A stretch of DNA of 64,000 nucleotides. Origin: Botryosphaeria dothidea. Lineage: Eukaryota; Ascomycota; Dothideomycetes; Botryosphaeriales; Botryosphaeriaceae. The notes under the pieces are model-generated. The model was not told the origin of the DNA and made no database searches. It saw nothing but the letters and a program-made list of their open reading frames with translations. Shown piece by piece: positions 20,005 through 31,269 of this stretch. Every line of letters begins with the position of its first letter. Within the stretch, counting starts at the first letter, position 1. The DNA is taken from contig WWBZ02000001.1 of NCBI GenBank assembly GCA_011503125.2, positions 1,736,001 through 1,800,000 of the forward strand. The letters are read 5' to 3'. Both the position numbers and the translations under genes were made by a program.

Positions 20005-20412
20005 GGTCTGGCGTGCCGGCGCTTCGTTTCTGACCCTGTGGCGCGACACCTCAATGTCTGCTGGCATTGTCAATTTCGAGGTCATATTCAAGCCGGATTG
20101 TGGTTCAAAGGGAGCAGAGGCTCGTCGAGAGAGGCAGCAGCGTTTGTGTGGCGCGCTCGGAGGCTATCGGAGATAAGATATGAGCAGCGTCCCTTAGTCA
20201 TCAAGACCTTCCCCAATCGAGGCTCGCGTCTCTCGCCTGTGTCGCGCTTCTGCCTTCTGCGCTCACTCTTGCATTCTTTCATGTTTTGTATGAAGCCTGC
20301 CGACAATCTATTATGCGCTTCAATACCGGAGGCCATCTTCATGTTCGCATCTGGCGCATAACGTGCCGTGCACGACGTTCCACGTGCCAGCACCTGCGTG
20401 TCCACAACCGAA
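20005..20412. other. Divergent promoter region, cyclin / SNF2 genes
   Basis: 408 bp between two divergent start codons. The frame of the SNF2 gene is open upstream of its ATG, but without another ATG. No specific site recognised. Confidence 0.4.
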
Positions 20413-23400
20413 ATGGCAACCCTGGAAATGGCTGAAGGCCATCGGCCGGATATCATGGACGCCTCGATCAATTTCTCCGAGGATGACGCTATCTCTGTAC
20501 CTTCCAAACGAATCTCGTCAGCCTCCACTCCAGCTACTTCCATTTCTGCTTCGATTATCCCACTCGCCACCTCCAAGATTAGCGAAGAGGAAGCTATTCT
20601 TGCAGATCTGGGAAACTATATACCCCTTGGCTCTCTTCTGATAAGTAACCCTTCAGCCGCTTCTTTCAATGATGGAAATTGGATGAAACTCGATGCTCTG
20701 CAGAGAACAATTCTCACTGGCCTTGACTATCGTCTGAAAGAGTCCGTTATCATTCTCTTGGAAGCGAGATGGCTTCGCGCTGAATTTACGATCTCTGCGC
20801 GTGGCTCAACCATCATCCGGCTGTACATTCTACCAAATGATGTGGCAAGGCGTTTCATTGACCGCAGCGTCAGGAAGCTCCAGATCGCACTGGGATACAT
20901 CGTTCAGGAAGTTGTCGTGTCTGCAAATTTATGGAACGGCGAATTCCCCAGCGGGAACCAACCAGAAGGAATCAAATTTGATCCATGGGCTACGGCCGAG
21001 GATTCATCGTTGTTCTACCTGTTCAACACCCTTCCATCGCCATGTCCGGACCCGGACAAAGTTGAAGACCCGTACGCTAGAGCAGCCATGCAGGATATAC
21101 TGGAAATAAACATACCAGGCTTGAATGCCGAACTCTATCCTTTCCAAGCGAGGTCTGCCGCTTTGATGCTCCAAAGGGAAGCCTCACAAGAGCTTTTTCT
21201 CGACCCTCGCTTGGAAATCCGAACCGCGCCCAATGGAAGCAAATTTTATTACTGCCCCAGAGATATTGAGTTCCTTCGAAGTCCTCGGTGGTACGCAAGT
21301 AACCGTTCTGGCATCCTGGCTGAAGGTATGGGCAGAGGTAAAACAATCATCGCAATCAGTCTGATATTGGCCACCAAAAATCATCTACCCAAGATCCCTC
21401 CCGAGTATCAGACAGGACCACCTATCAGGCCTGGAGTGGGGTCTTTATTTCAGATGGCAGCGGACGCAACCGGAAGACACTCCATCCCCTGGAAAGCGGC
21501 GATGGCCCGTCATGAAGAGGACACGGGAGAGGAACTGACTGAATGCATCAAAAAGCTCACGTATAACCCACCAAGATACGAGATTCCTGCAGAGCCTGTC
21601 CGCTTCAACCGAAAAACGACTATCCCGCCTCCTCGCAGAATGACAATGTGTAGCGGAACCATCGTTGTCGTGCCCAGGAACTTACTTCATCAATGGCAGT
21701 CGGAGCTGCAAAAGCATGTTGAGGAGGGTCGACTGAATGTTTTAGTTATGGACAGCCCTCGGAGAGCGCTGCCGCCACCACCTGAGCTTATAACCTATGA
21801 TATCGTTCTGTTTAGCCGCACCCGATTCGAGTTAGAAATCCGAGATGGCTCAGATGAAAAAGGGCGCAGGGCAGCTTATAGTACTCCACCAGTGTGCCAA
21901 TGTCCGTACATTGGTTCAACACGTACCAGGAACTGTACCTGCCTGAAGCCGAGTGATCTTTATGTTTCGCCGCTGAGGAGTCTGCATTGGTTAAGGGTCA
22001 TGATTGACGAAGGCCACAATTTCTCATCTCCAAGCTCAAATGCTGTTCTTGTTTCACAGAAATTGGTTCAAGCCGAGCGGCGTTGGGTCATCTCCGGTAC
22101 TCCAGCCAAGGACGATCTACTTGGGGTGGAAGTAGACCTTGCCTCCAACGAATCACCGAGTTTGGGCGTCGAGAATGATGCTCAGGCACTGAGGGATCAA
22201 GTTCTACAACAGCGGAGACGCTATGGAGACGAAGATTCGCGCGGTGCTGGCGCCTCCAAAAGCCTTGGGCAACTCGCGACCCACTTCCTTCAAGTCAGAC
22301 CTTGGTCAGAGGCCAATTACGAAGAACGTGCAGATTGGATGGATCATGTCTATAGGCACAAGGACAAGGACCATAAGCGCCGGACTTTTGACTCATATTC
22401 CCTCTGCATGAAGAGATCGCTTGAGCAGCTAATCATCAAAACACAACCGTATGATGTGGAAAGAGACCTGGTTCTGCCTCCACTAACTCACCGAGTCGTC
22501 CGTCTGAAACCGAGCTTTTACGACAAGGTCTCCGCAAATCTCTTTGTTCTTGTCTTGACAGCGAACGCCGTAACATCGGAACGGACGGACATTGATTATC
22601 TGTTCCATCCTCGGAGTCAACAAGCACGTAATCAGTTGATCACGAATCTTCGCCAAAGCAACTTCTTCTGGACTGGTTTCAGCGAAACTGATATCGGAAA
22701 CGCTGTCGAACATGGATGCAAGTATCTTGTCAAAGAAGAAGCTCAATGCTCGGACGAAGATCGGAAGCTCTTGTTGGAATGTATCAATTTTGCGGAGAAT
22801 TTTGTTCTTGCATCAGAAAATTGGAAAGCCATGAGTGCTACCCACGAAGTTGGCATGTTTATTGAAGCCTGGCCTGAAAACACGTCCCATGCCTGGGCCC
22901 TCGGCAAAGAGCCTCCAGAGCTTTACGGTATCGCACAATTGCTACAGGCTCAGGCTTATGTCAACGAGAGGCTGGGGATTGATCCCATGGAGGGATTCGA
23001 AGCTGCTGGGACTGCGGCTCTTGATGAGGCCTTCTCAGCAGAAAAGAAGGCTGTGAAAGGAAGTGTTACCGAGCATGAGGAAATGAAAATGGGGCTGCCT
23101 TCATCAAGCGTGCACGTGGAGGTCAATGTCTCGAAACTCCACGCCCCGTCCAAGAAAATCGCCTCAGCACCGAAAGTAGACGGCAAGAAAGGTCCTGCAA
23201 AAGCCTCCGGGTCTGCGAAGAAGAACTCGAAGTAAGGTGTCACACGCCCTGATGCGCATCGAAGCTAACATGATTCAGAAAACCAAAAGCCGAAGGACCA
23301 GCCCCCATCGAATCGCCAAGGAAGCGCCCGAGAGACAGTGGCATTGAACTCATCGGCGACTCGGCTTTAAGCAGAACTCAAGTCATTGGGACTGTTTCTG

Positions 23401-24194
23401 CCAAACTCAGCTATCTGCTTGGGCAAGTCATGACCTACTACCGAGAAGAGAAGATCCTCATCTTTTATGATGGTGACAATGCGGCCTACTACATTGCCCA
23501 GTGCCTCGATCTTCTTGGCGTCCCACATGAAATTTACTCCAAGGGCATTTCGAACGAGCTGCGCTCTAGATACATTGTCAACTTTGACAAGGATCCATCG
23601 CTGAGGGTTCTACTCATGGACGTCCGGCTCGGTGCCTTGGGCCTGAATGTCAACCAAGCATCGCGCGTCTACTTTATCAATCCTGTCTGCCGGCCCAGCA
23701 TTGAAGCGCAAGCGGTGAAGCGAGCGCACCGTATCGGACAAACGAAGCCGGTCTTTGTGGAGACGTTGATTCTCAGTGGGACGATCGAAGAGGCCATGCT
23801 CGAGCGGTCCAAAGCCATGACGCGCAATGAGCATATGGAAGCCAAGACTCTGGAAGATGATCAGAAGATCACGGACATAATCAAAGACGCAAGGCTGCTT
23901 CCAGTAGATCCGCAAGAGGCGGTTGGGGAACGGCAAATGGCGCTGCTGAAGCAGCCGGAGCAATTGTTTGGCAGACCTAGCAGGGCCGCTCTGCGGAGGG
24001 GTGGAGCACATTCGCCCCCTTCAGCGAAGAGACAAAAGAAAAACCCGCAGTCATCACAGGCGAAGCAGGAGCGGGCGTCCACGCCTGGGATGGTGGAGCG
24101 GACATTCATGGACTCGCCTTTACAAGGGCGCCAGGGAGAAGCATCTGCTCAAGTTGAGACTGCGGTACGTCGGAGCATTTTCGGCGGTGGTTGA
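20413..24194 (+). CDS. SNF2-family DNA-dependent ATPase/helicase
   Basis: Exons 20413-23231 and 23279-24194 give 1244 aa; the 47 bp intron has a gtaagg donor and CTAAC branch. Nuclear chromatin or DNA-repair translocase by family. Visible motifs: Walker A GMGRGKT at about residue 305, followed by IIAISLILAT; GTIVVVPRNLLHQW (motif Ia); the DEGH box in MIDEGHNFSS at about 530; WVISGTPA (motif III) at about 558. The C-terminal lobe lies in exon 2: KILIFYDGDNAAYYIAQCL, LLMDVRLGALGLNVNQAS and QAVKRAHRIGQT (motif VI) near 1083. About 400 residues separate the lobes, longer than in simple SNF2 enzymes. A Cys cluster (CQCPYIGS then CTC, about residue 500) lies before the DEGH box. The C-terminal tail is Ser/Lys-rich. 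The subfamily is not identified; no RING finger is seen. Confidence 0.9.
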
Positions 24195-25204
24195 GCATTT
24201 GGGCGATAGACGAAAATAGAATATTTGGTTTGTGGTGATGGATCTGGGCTCGGCATTTTGGCAGAGGCAAAGCCCAAAGTCTAGAGGCCATGCTCGTAAG
24301 TTCCCGAGGTTTAAGTCGGGTGAGAATTTGTGGGTGCAGCGCAGCGATGTTGGAAGGAAAGCCACGGATGAGAGTGGGGAGCTAATTCTCTCAGCTCCCT
24401 GCCACTGATTCCTCAATAGTCAAGCAGGAAAAGCCACGGACGGCAATTCCAAGCCGTGCCACGCGGAAGCGTGGGGCACACCCGTTTCGCGCGTGGGCCG
24501 CAGGGCGCCCACCGCTCGTCGGACACAGCGAGGACGGCGCGCATCACCAGAAACACTCCAACAGACAATATCTCTTCAATGTCCCAGCCAGAGCCCTCGG
24601 AGTTGGGCTCGTGGGCCGTGAGCAGTCCGCGGGCCGAGCGATTCAGCAGCACACCGGCTCTCGAGCTCTGTTCCTTGCCAAACCCCGCAGCGATCTCCAT
24701 CACGACATCGCAGGCAAAGATGAGCTGTCCCGAGCTACCCTCCCCACCCACGCACCATGACACGCCGTCTAGACGCTGCCAGCCTGCCAATCACTCCGCC
24801 AGCTCACCGTCATCATCCACACCCGCGGGTCGAGTGTAGAGATGCAGCTAGGCCCGCAGAAGAAAAAAACACAGAAGGCGTTCCTCCTCACTCCTTCAGT
24901 CGTGTCTATTCGAACTAGCTTTTTGTCTACACGGGTCCATTCGTCTATCGCTCAGCCGTCTGCCCAAGCAGCTACACACCAGGTTGAAGCACGCCATCGG
25001 GCTAAAGGGCGCCCCCGACGGACAAGCTCCAGGCTCGCGAACCAGGTCCTCACATTGTCCCGCCATCCCGCGCTCCGTGAGTTATCTTGCTGGTCCACTT
25101 AACCTGCATTATTCGCCGTGACACTGCGCATCAATTTCCAATGGGTTCTTAAGCTGCATCCCGCCCTCCCTTCCGCCTTTACCTGCAGCTTCCCCGCTTC
25201 CAAA
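24195..25204. other. Intergenic, nothing accepted
   Basis: About 1 kb upstream of the fusion gene. Overlapping frames of about 125 codons exist on both strands (24413-24839), but neither shows a domain or a clear coding bias. Confidence 0.4.
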
Positions 25205-27900
25205 ATGCCGACCTCTATTGCCAACGGTCCCTTTCTGTCCCTCCGCCACGACCCTTCCTGTGGCAGGCAGAGTGAGACCGACGGAGCCAATGCCCATTCC
25301 AGCACTCTTTCCTACCGCTCCTCCGCTCCATTCTCTTCACTGAAGACTGGCCCTCCCAGCAGCTCGCACAGCTCCCACGCCTACTCCAACCTGCACTCGT
25401 ATTCCAATGGCTATACCAATGGCACCAATGGTACCACCCAATATACCGCCGACGAGGACTTCCTGAAGCTAGGTTCTCCCCAGCAGGATGTCCTACTGCT
25501 CCACGGTCCGCGCCAGAAATATTCGCTCGAGAAAGCCAAGGAAATCCCCTCGCTCAAGAGCGACGATGAGATCCTCATCCAAGTCCTTGCCATTGGCCTT
25601 AATCCGGTCGACTGGAAAGGTCCCGACTACAACTTTGGCCAGCCCTCTTATCCGTGGGTCAATGGGAGAGACTTTGCCGGACTGGTGGTTCGCGCCCCGC
25701 GCAAGCCCAGCCGCATCCAAAGCGGCGATGTGGTTTTTGGACCCTCGACCGATTACAGAGACATCCGCAAGGCTGCCTACCAGGAGTACGTGGTTACGGC
25801 CGACTACAACGTTGCAAGAATCCCCAAGGGCGTCTCGGTGAAAACGGGTGCCGCAATTGGCGTTGCTTTCGTTGCGGCAGCTATTGGTCTGGGTACTTCG
25901 CTCGGTCTCGACTTCAGCTCTCTTGCCAAGGAAGCTCCTTTGGGCCCTGATTTGTACCAATTGGTGCGCAGCATTGACCGCAGTCACTTCCCTGATGATG
26001 TGCGCGCAGAGGTGTTTGACAGCATTCCTTACGACGAGCGACCCACGCGCGGGGAGTGGATTGTCATTTGGGGAGGTGAGCATAGATTATTGAAAAATGA
26101 TCTTTCCGCACATGCTGATGATTGATAGGTTCTTCAACTACTGGAATCTTCGCCCTCCAATTGGCCAAGCTCGCTGGACTTCGCGTCATTGCCGTTGCGG
26201 ATGTGGCCAAGAATGGAAAGAGACTTATTGATTTCGGCGCAGACATGCTCGTTGACAGATTCGACCACCAGCGTGCCATTGACGTGATCCGGAGCATCAC
26301 TGGAAACGAGTTACGTTTCGCCATCGACGTGACCGGCAAGGAGTCTGCTACACACCTCCAGGAGGTTCTCCACACCTCAGCCGCCGAGAAGCGTGCCCAT
26401 CTTCTCGGATTCACAGGCCTCCCGAAGACCAAGGTCATTGACGTCCAACAGCACTCGGTGCCCATCAAGATTTTCCACACCTCACCCGGCGTAGGCGAGT
26501 CAATCATGACCTGGCTTGAGGAGCTTCTGGTTGCCAAGACTCTGAAGTTCCCGGAGATCGAGGTCGCCGACGGTGGGCTCGCCGGCATCAATGATGCGCT
26601 CGATAAGTTGAGGAGCGGCACTGTGAGCGGCAAGCGTATCGTCGTGCCCATTGTCGATTCCGCACCCAGCCCCACGGTTCCCAACGGTATCAGCACCGCT
26701 TCCGCGGATCTTCCTTCAGACGACCTCGCATACGCCGAGCAACTCAACTCGGATCCGGACCGCGTCCAGTTCGCGTACTGGGTGCCCAACGTCTCCGGCG
26801 GTCTCGTGATTTCCAAGATCCCGCAGCGGACCCACTGGGACCTCAAGGCTAACAAGCGGTACGCGAAGACAGCGGAGCGGGTGGGCTTTGAGTACGCGCT
26901 GTCACAGATCCGCTTCATGGCCGGCTACGGCGCCGATAACCAGCACGAGCCGGTCAGCTTCAGCCAGGCGCTACTGCACAGCACGGAGAAGCTCAAGTTG
27001 ATCGCGGCGCTGCTGCCCGGCCCCTGGAACCCGGCGGTGGCGGCCAAGCAGATCGCCAGCATCGACAACTACACCGACGGGCGCGTAGCCGTCAACATCG
27101 TCAGCGGCTGGTTCAAGGCCGAGTTCACGTCCATCGGGCAGTGGTGGCTCGACCACGCGGAGCGCTACCGCCGCTCGCGCGAGTTCATCGAGTGCCTGCG
27201 CGGCATCTGGACCCAGGACAAGTTCACCTACAAGGGCGACTTCTACCAGTTCCACGACTATCCGCTCAAGCCGAAGCCGCTCTCGTGGCCGGGCCGCCAC
27301 CACCCGGAGATCTTTCAGGGCGGCAACAGCCTGGATGCGCGCGAGAACGCCGGCGCCGTCAGCGACGTCTACTTCATGAACGGCAACACGCTAGAAGGCT
27401 TCATCTCGCAGATCGAGGACGTCAAGGAGCGCGCGCGCCGCAACGGCCGCGAAGGCCAGGTGCGCTTCGCACTAAACGGCTTCGTCATCGTGCGCGAGAC
27501 CGAGGCCGAGGCCATCCGCGTGCTGCAGGAAATCCAGGGCAAGGCCGACGCCGAGGCCGTCGAAGGGTTCCGCCAGCAGGTCCAGAACGCCGGCGCGTCG
27601 ACGAACAACAAGACGGGCATGTGGGCCCAGAGCAAGTTCGAGGATCTTGTGCAGTACAATGACGGCTTCAAGACCAAGCTGATCGGCACGAAGGAGCAGG
27701 TTGCGGATCGCATTTTGCTGCTGAAGAGTATCGGGGTCGATATCATTCTCACGGCTTTCTTGCACTATGACGAGGAGATCCAGCTGTTCGGCGAGACGGT
27801 GCTGCCGTTGGTCAGGAAGCTGGAGAGGGAGGGTCGGGGTAAGAATAAGGATTTTGAGATTGCGTTGACGGGTGATGTCTATCGCGAACGAAAATTTTAA
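25205..27900 (+). CDS. Fusion protein: MDR zinc-type oxidoreductase + SfnG-like FMNH2-dependent monooxygenase
   Basis: Exons 25205-26075 and 26129-27900 give 880 aa. The 53 bp intron (gtgagc/atag) sits inside the nucleotide-binding motif, which splicing rebuilds as WGGSSTTGIFALQLAKLAG, typical of MDR enzymes. After a Ser/Asn-rich leader (1-85) the MDR half spans about 85-460: GLNPVDWKGPDYNFG, WVNGRDFAGLVV and the extra helix pair of fungal ToxD-like reductases. A linker (460-500) leads into a complete bacterial-luciferase-type domain (500-865): FAYWVPNVSGG, YALSQIRFMAGYGA, NIVSGWFKAEF, HPEIFQGGNS, DVYFMNGN and FEDLVQYNDGF. These blocks are those of SfnG, the dimethylsulfone monooxygenase of bacteria, which needs reduced FMN. 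No stop or splice site separates the halves. The SfnG half has no intron and looks more GC-rich than its surroundings, which fits bacterial origin but does not prove it. Confidence 0.9.
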
Positions 27901-28643
27901 GGGGCCACTGTCTCTACAGCTAAGTGATGCCGGGGCTGTGGAGGCGCCCAAGGCATCAGAGAAGGACGAAGTCGTTATTGAAGAGTCTGTGTCTGTATCC
28001 TCTCCTTCCGGAGCTAACGATGAAATGGACGAAGAAGGAAGAGATGCAAAGATTGCTAAAAAGAAAAGTTTGGGCGGCTTAGTGAGGAGATACCTGCGTA
28101 GCTTGTTTGTTTCTTGTTTTGGTGGTTGAACTGGCTTATCGATCAACGTTGGATACACGATGTCACCTAGTTGTAGTTTGTCCAATTTATTTTAGTAATC
28201 CTCTCGAATTGATGTATTCTGAAGTCATCTTCAATCATTGGGTCAGACTGTAGTAATTGAACGTGAAGTTATAATGACGATAAGGTTGTGGGCATGGCCT
28301 GAGACCTGGGGACTAAGAAAGTTTAAGTGTGGAATTGTTGAAGTCGAATAATCCCTTCCAATAGATGTCATAAATTCCCAACACCTTCACAAACCATGCT
28401 TCCTGGTCATTTGCCATACCAATATATTCTTCGCGAGACTCGAAACGCAATTCAAACTTTTAAACGACAAAAACTTCTTATTCTAAGTATTCATCTTGAT
28501 CGTCACCGCTGCAATACAAACATCCACGCCACACATTTAGCCTGGCAGGTCGGCTTGACACCAATGCTCACATATAAAGTTCATCGATCATAGAGTATCA
28601 TAACATACCCATCATTGTCTATCCAGCCCATCATCAAAACCAC
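27901..28643. other. Convergent intergenic region
   Basis: About 740 bp between the fusion gene (plus) and a small minus-strand gene. An 85-codon plus frame at 27872-28129, overlapping the fusion stop in another frame, is described as a finding. The remainder is AT-richer with no motif. Confidence 0.4.
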
Positions 28644-29301
28644 TTACGCGCCAACATCCCTCTGCATATCGTTCTTCCCACCATACCCCTGTGCCCGTCT
28701 GCTCTGCACGCCCTCGCCCTCGATACCCTGCACCGCGTCCCCTCCACCCTCAATGTCCTTGAGCAAGCTCTCTGTGCCGCCGAAGCCGCCCGCCTGCTTA
28801 GCGCTTCCCGACGTGTGGTCGGGCGCCGTGTGGCCGCTGACGCCGCCCTGCTCCGACAGCGCCTGGCCAAAGCGGATCTTCTCGGCATTGGTGACGTGCG
28901 TGGTTGATGTCTTGTTGGTGTTCGCCGGGAGGGATGTCGGGTCGTCGGAGGACTGGCCTGCGGGATGGTATGTCAGTGGCGTGTATGAGGGCGCGAAGGT
29001 TGGGATTTCGAGTGTCCTCTGATCTAATAGTAGCGCATGGATGGAAAATAGGGTGACATGGTCTCTGTAGGGAATTTGAATGACGTACTGCCGAGTTGTC
29101 CTGGCTCTTTGGCGGTGGGGTTCGTGACGGTCTTGATCGACTCGTATCTGTGACCCCATTCCAGTCAGCAGGCGGGTCTGAAGCAAAAGAGGAAACCCAT
29201 TCAGTGTCGAGGCAAAGGGTAAGGTGTGGATGGAGAGAAGTATGATGGACGCACTGAGTGTTCCTGCCACCAGGCTCAGTATTCATGAGGTTGGAAGACA
29301 T
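28644..29301 (-). CDS. Small hydrophilic conserved-looking protein of unknown function
   Basis: Exons on the minus strand 29301-29255, 29147-29089 and 28957-28644 give 139 aa. Introns have gtgcgt and gtacgt donors with acag and gcag acceptors, and all joins keep frame. The product is hydrophilic with no signal peptide or membrane helix: an N-terminal MSSNLMNTEPGGRNTQ, then YESIKTVTNPTAKEPGQ, an Asn/Thr-rich piece and a C-terminal half rich in Gly and Gln (GFGGTESLLKDIEGGGD). Small Gly/Gln/Asn-rich proteins of this look occur in Pezizomycotina, some of them stress- or conidiation-induced, but I cannot name a family. Consistent splice signals and phase support a real gene. Confidence 0.7.
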
Positions 29302-29950
29302 AGTGGTGTTCAAAGGTAAGAGCTCGAATGTCTTTCAGTGGTTTTCTGAGAAGATATCGTTGATGTGGAGGATATTGAGGAAGCGTCTGTGTGAAAAGAG
29401 AAGCAATTGGTTATGAGTTAAGAGGAAGGGCCGTGAATAAGTTGTTGAGATGAGGTGCAGCTCCCCTCTCATAGCTATGACGTATTACAGACGGACCCAC
29501 CTCACTTCCTCCGCATCATGCATTCCTAACAGGAGCACATGCGCATGCCTTCCCTCACGGAGCCAATCAGGAATTAAGCAATAGTTTCTAGGACATCGAC
29601 CTCTGCATTTTCGCTATTCCACAGATGCGTGGTCTCGTGAAATGTTGCGGTGTCATCCGCCCCCTTCGACCTATACGACCCCGGCAATTTCTGTCACTCG
29701 ATCGAACACGCTACCGTCCGACCCTGCCCAATCCATTTTGATTTTGTCATGCGAAAGAAAATAAGATAACCCGACTAAAACATCCCAAGCCTCTCAACCC
29801 GAGACGCCCACCGAGAAAGGACCTCTTTTTCGACCCAGGTGCAAGCACGACCAAACCATCCACCGTCCGTTTATCAGCAGCCGAAAAGTTCGCCGTGCCC
29901 GTGGTCGTCTGAAAAGCGTCGTTGGAGCAGGAACCAGAGCCGCGTCGCGC
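29302..29950. other. Intergenic, nothing recognised
   Basis: About 650 bp: promoter of the small minus-strand gene and the 3' UTR of eS10. A 188-codon minus frame that overlaps eS10 is not an independent gene. Confidence 0.5.
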
Positions 29951-30907
29951 TTACTGCGGAGCGTTGCCAGCGACCGGGGGACGGCCACGGCCGAAGCCAC
30001 CACGGAACTGAGGCTGGAACTCACCGGGGGCGCCGCCCTCCTTGCCCTCGCCGGCATCACGGCGGCGGTAGGAGTCACGGTCACCACGGGGACCGCCACG
30101 GCCACCACCACGTCTCTCGCCGTCGAGCATGCCGCGCGGGGGAGCGTGCGAGCGCTGCTGCTTGATGTGGGTCTGGGGGACGATCTCGGCCGGGAGGTGG
30201 AGCCACTCGCGGAGATAGTCAAGGCCCTCAGGGCTGCATAGCCGTCAGTACGAAAGCAATGTGTATGTGGGAGCTGGTATGGACTGACGTGAGGGTGTAG
30301 TAGTACCACTGCCACGAGAACTGGGTCTTCAGGTAGCCGCGGGAGGTGAGGGACTGGCAAGCCTTGATGACCTATTCGAAATTGTCAGTCAATTGTTCAA
30401 CCCCCCTTGCAAGTATTTGTGCTCGGTGTATGGCAATCGTGAGGCAACGAGAAGTTTAGTGGGACGTAAAAGGGGAGAGTTTGGTGGATCGAAGGCTTTC
30501 GGCTCCGGATTGAGCAATTTCGAGGGGCGAATGCGGGATCGCGCGAATTGAAGCGTGGGGAAGGACGTACATAGAGGTTCTTGGTGTCAATTTCCTGGTG
30601 CTTGGGAAGGTTGAAGTCCCTTCGAGCGCAAGTCAGCCTCTGAGCGGTTCAATCCCATATTGTTGCCTCCACATCTTCCAAACAACCGCGCTTCCATCAT
30701 CCTTTCAGGGAAATACTGACTTCTTGGCAACGAGAACACCCTCACGGAAGATGTACTCGTGAATCTTCTTGCGGTCGGCCTTGGGAATGAGCCTAAGGGA
30801 AATTTCAGTCAGCACCAGCTCGTCTAGCAGCGGCAGCGCATGACAGCACGGAGTGTTTCCGTCGTCTTCTCGCGTGGCAGCATTGTAGGTATGGGAGGCG
30901 CGTACAT
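29951..30907 (-). CDS. RPS10: 40S ribosomal protein eS10
   Basis: Minus-strand coding exons 30907-30906, 30792-30721, 30619-30571, 30371-30289 and 29951-30233 give 162 aa. The assembled protein starts with the family sequence LIPKADRKKIHEYIFREGV, continues with FNLPKHQEIDTKNLYVIKA and GYLKTQFSWQWYYYTL (plectin/S10 domain, about 3-97), and ends in an Arg/Gly-rich tail (GGRGGPRGDRDSYRRR). eS10 sits in the head of the small ribosomal subunit near the mRNA entry site. The first coding exon contributes only the A and T of the start codon; the G comes from exon 2 after removal of a 113 bp intron (donor gtacgc, acceptor ttag). Intron richness is common in ribosomal protein genes. It is divergent from SDE2, with 362 bp between starts. 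Confidence 0.92.
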
Positions 30908-31269
30908 GATGGGCGACTGTGGTGGTTAGTCCGGAGGGTGGGATTTGGCGGGTAGGCAGGCTCGTCGTCGTCGGTCGGAGGGTTCCTTGTGGTTTTCCAA
31001 CGATTTGGATGTGCGCGGAGCTCTCGGTTAACCCGCCCCGGCCTAGCGCCAAGACTTTTGTCCGACCGCTGCCGCCGTTTTCCCCCAGCCGCAACTCCAT
31101 CGCCGCCGCCGCTCGAACATCAAGCTCACCACTTCCACACCACGCTGCAACCAAGCACATCGAAAGGGCCATCTACCGCGACAACTCATAACCGCAATCC
31201 GCCCTGAAGCTCTGGTTCCACGCCTCTCGTTCTGCGAGTGCAGCCATCAGCGCTACGCCACAATCGAAC
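30908..31269. promoter_or_regulatory. Bidirectional promoter region, RPS10 / SDE2
   Basis: 362 bp between divergent start codons of a ribosomal protein gene and a splicing-related gene. It is GC-rich, with a CCGCCCCGG-type stretch near 31038 and pyrimidine-rich flanks. No TATA box seen. Shared control of the two genes is plausible from spacing only. Confidence 0.45.

Noticed and set aside
24413..24790. 125-codon minus frame upstream of the fusion gene
   Set aside because: Mirrored by an equally long plus frame; neither shows family features.
27472..28185. 237-codon minus frame over the 3' end of the fusion gene
   Set aside because: Its first two thirds are antisense to the SfnG domain; no homology recognised.
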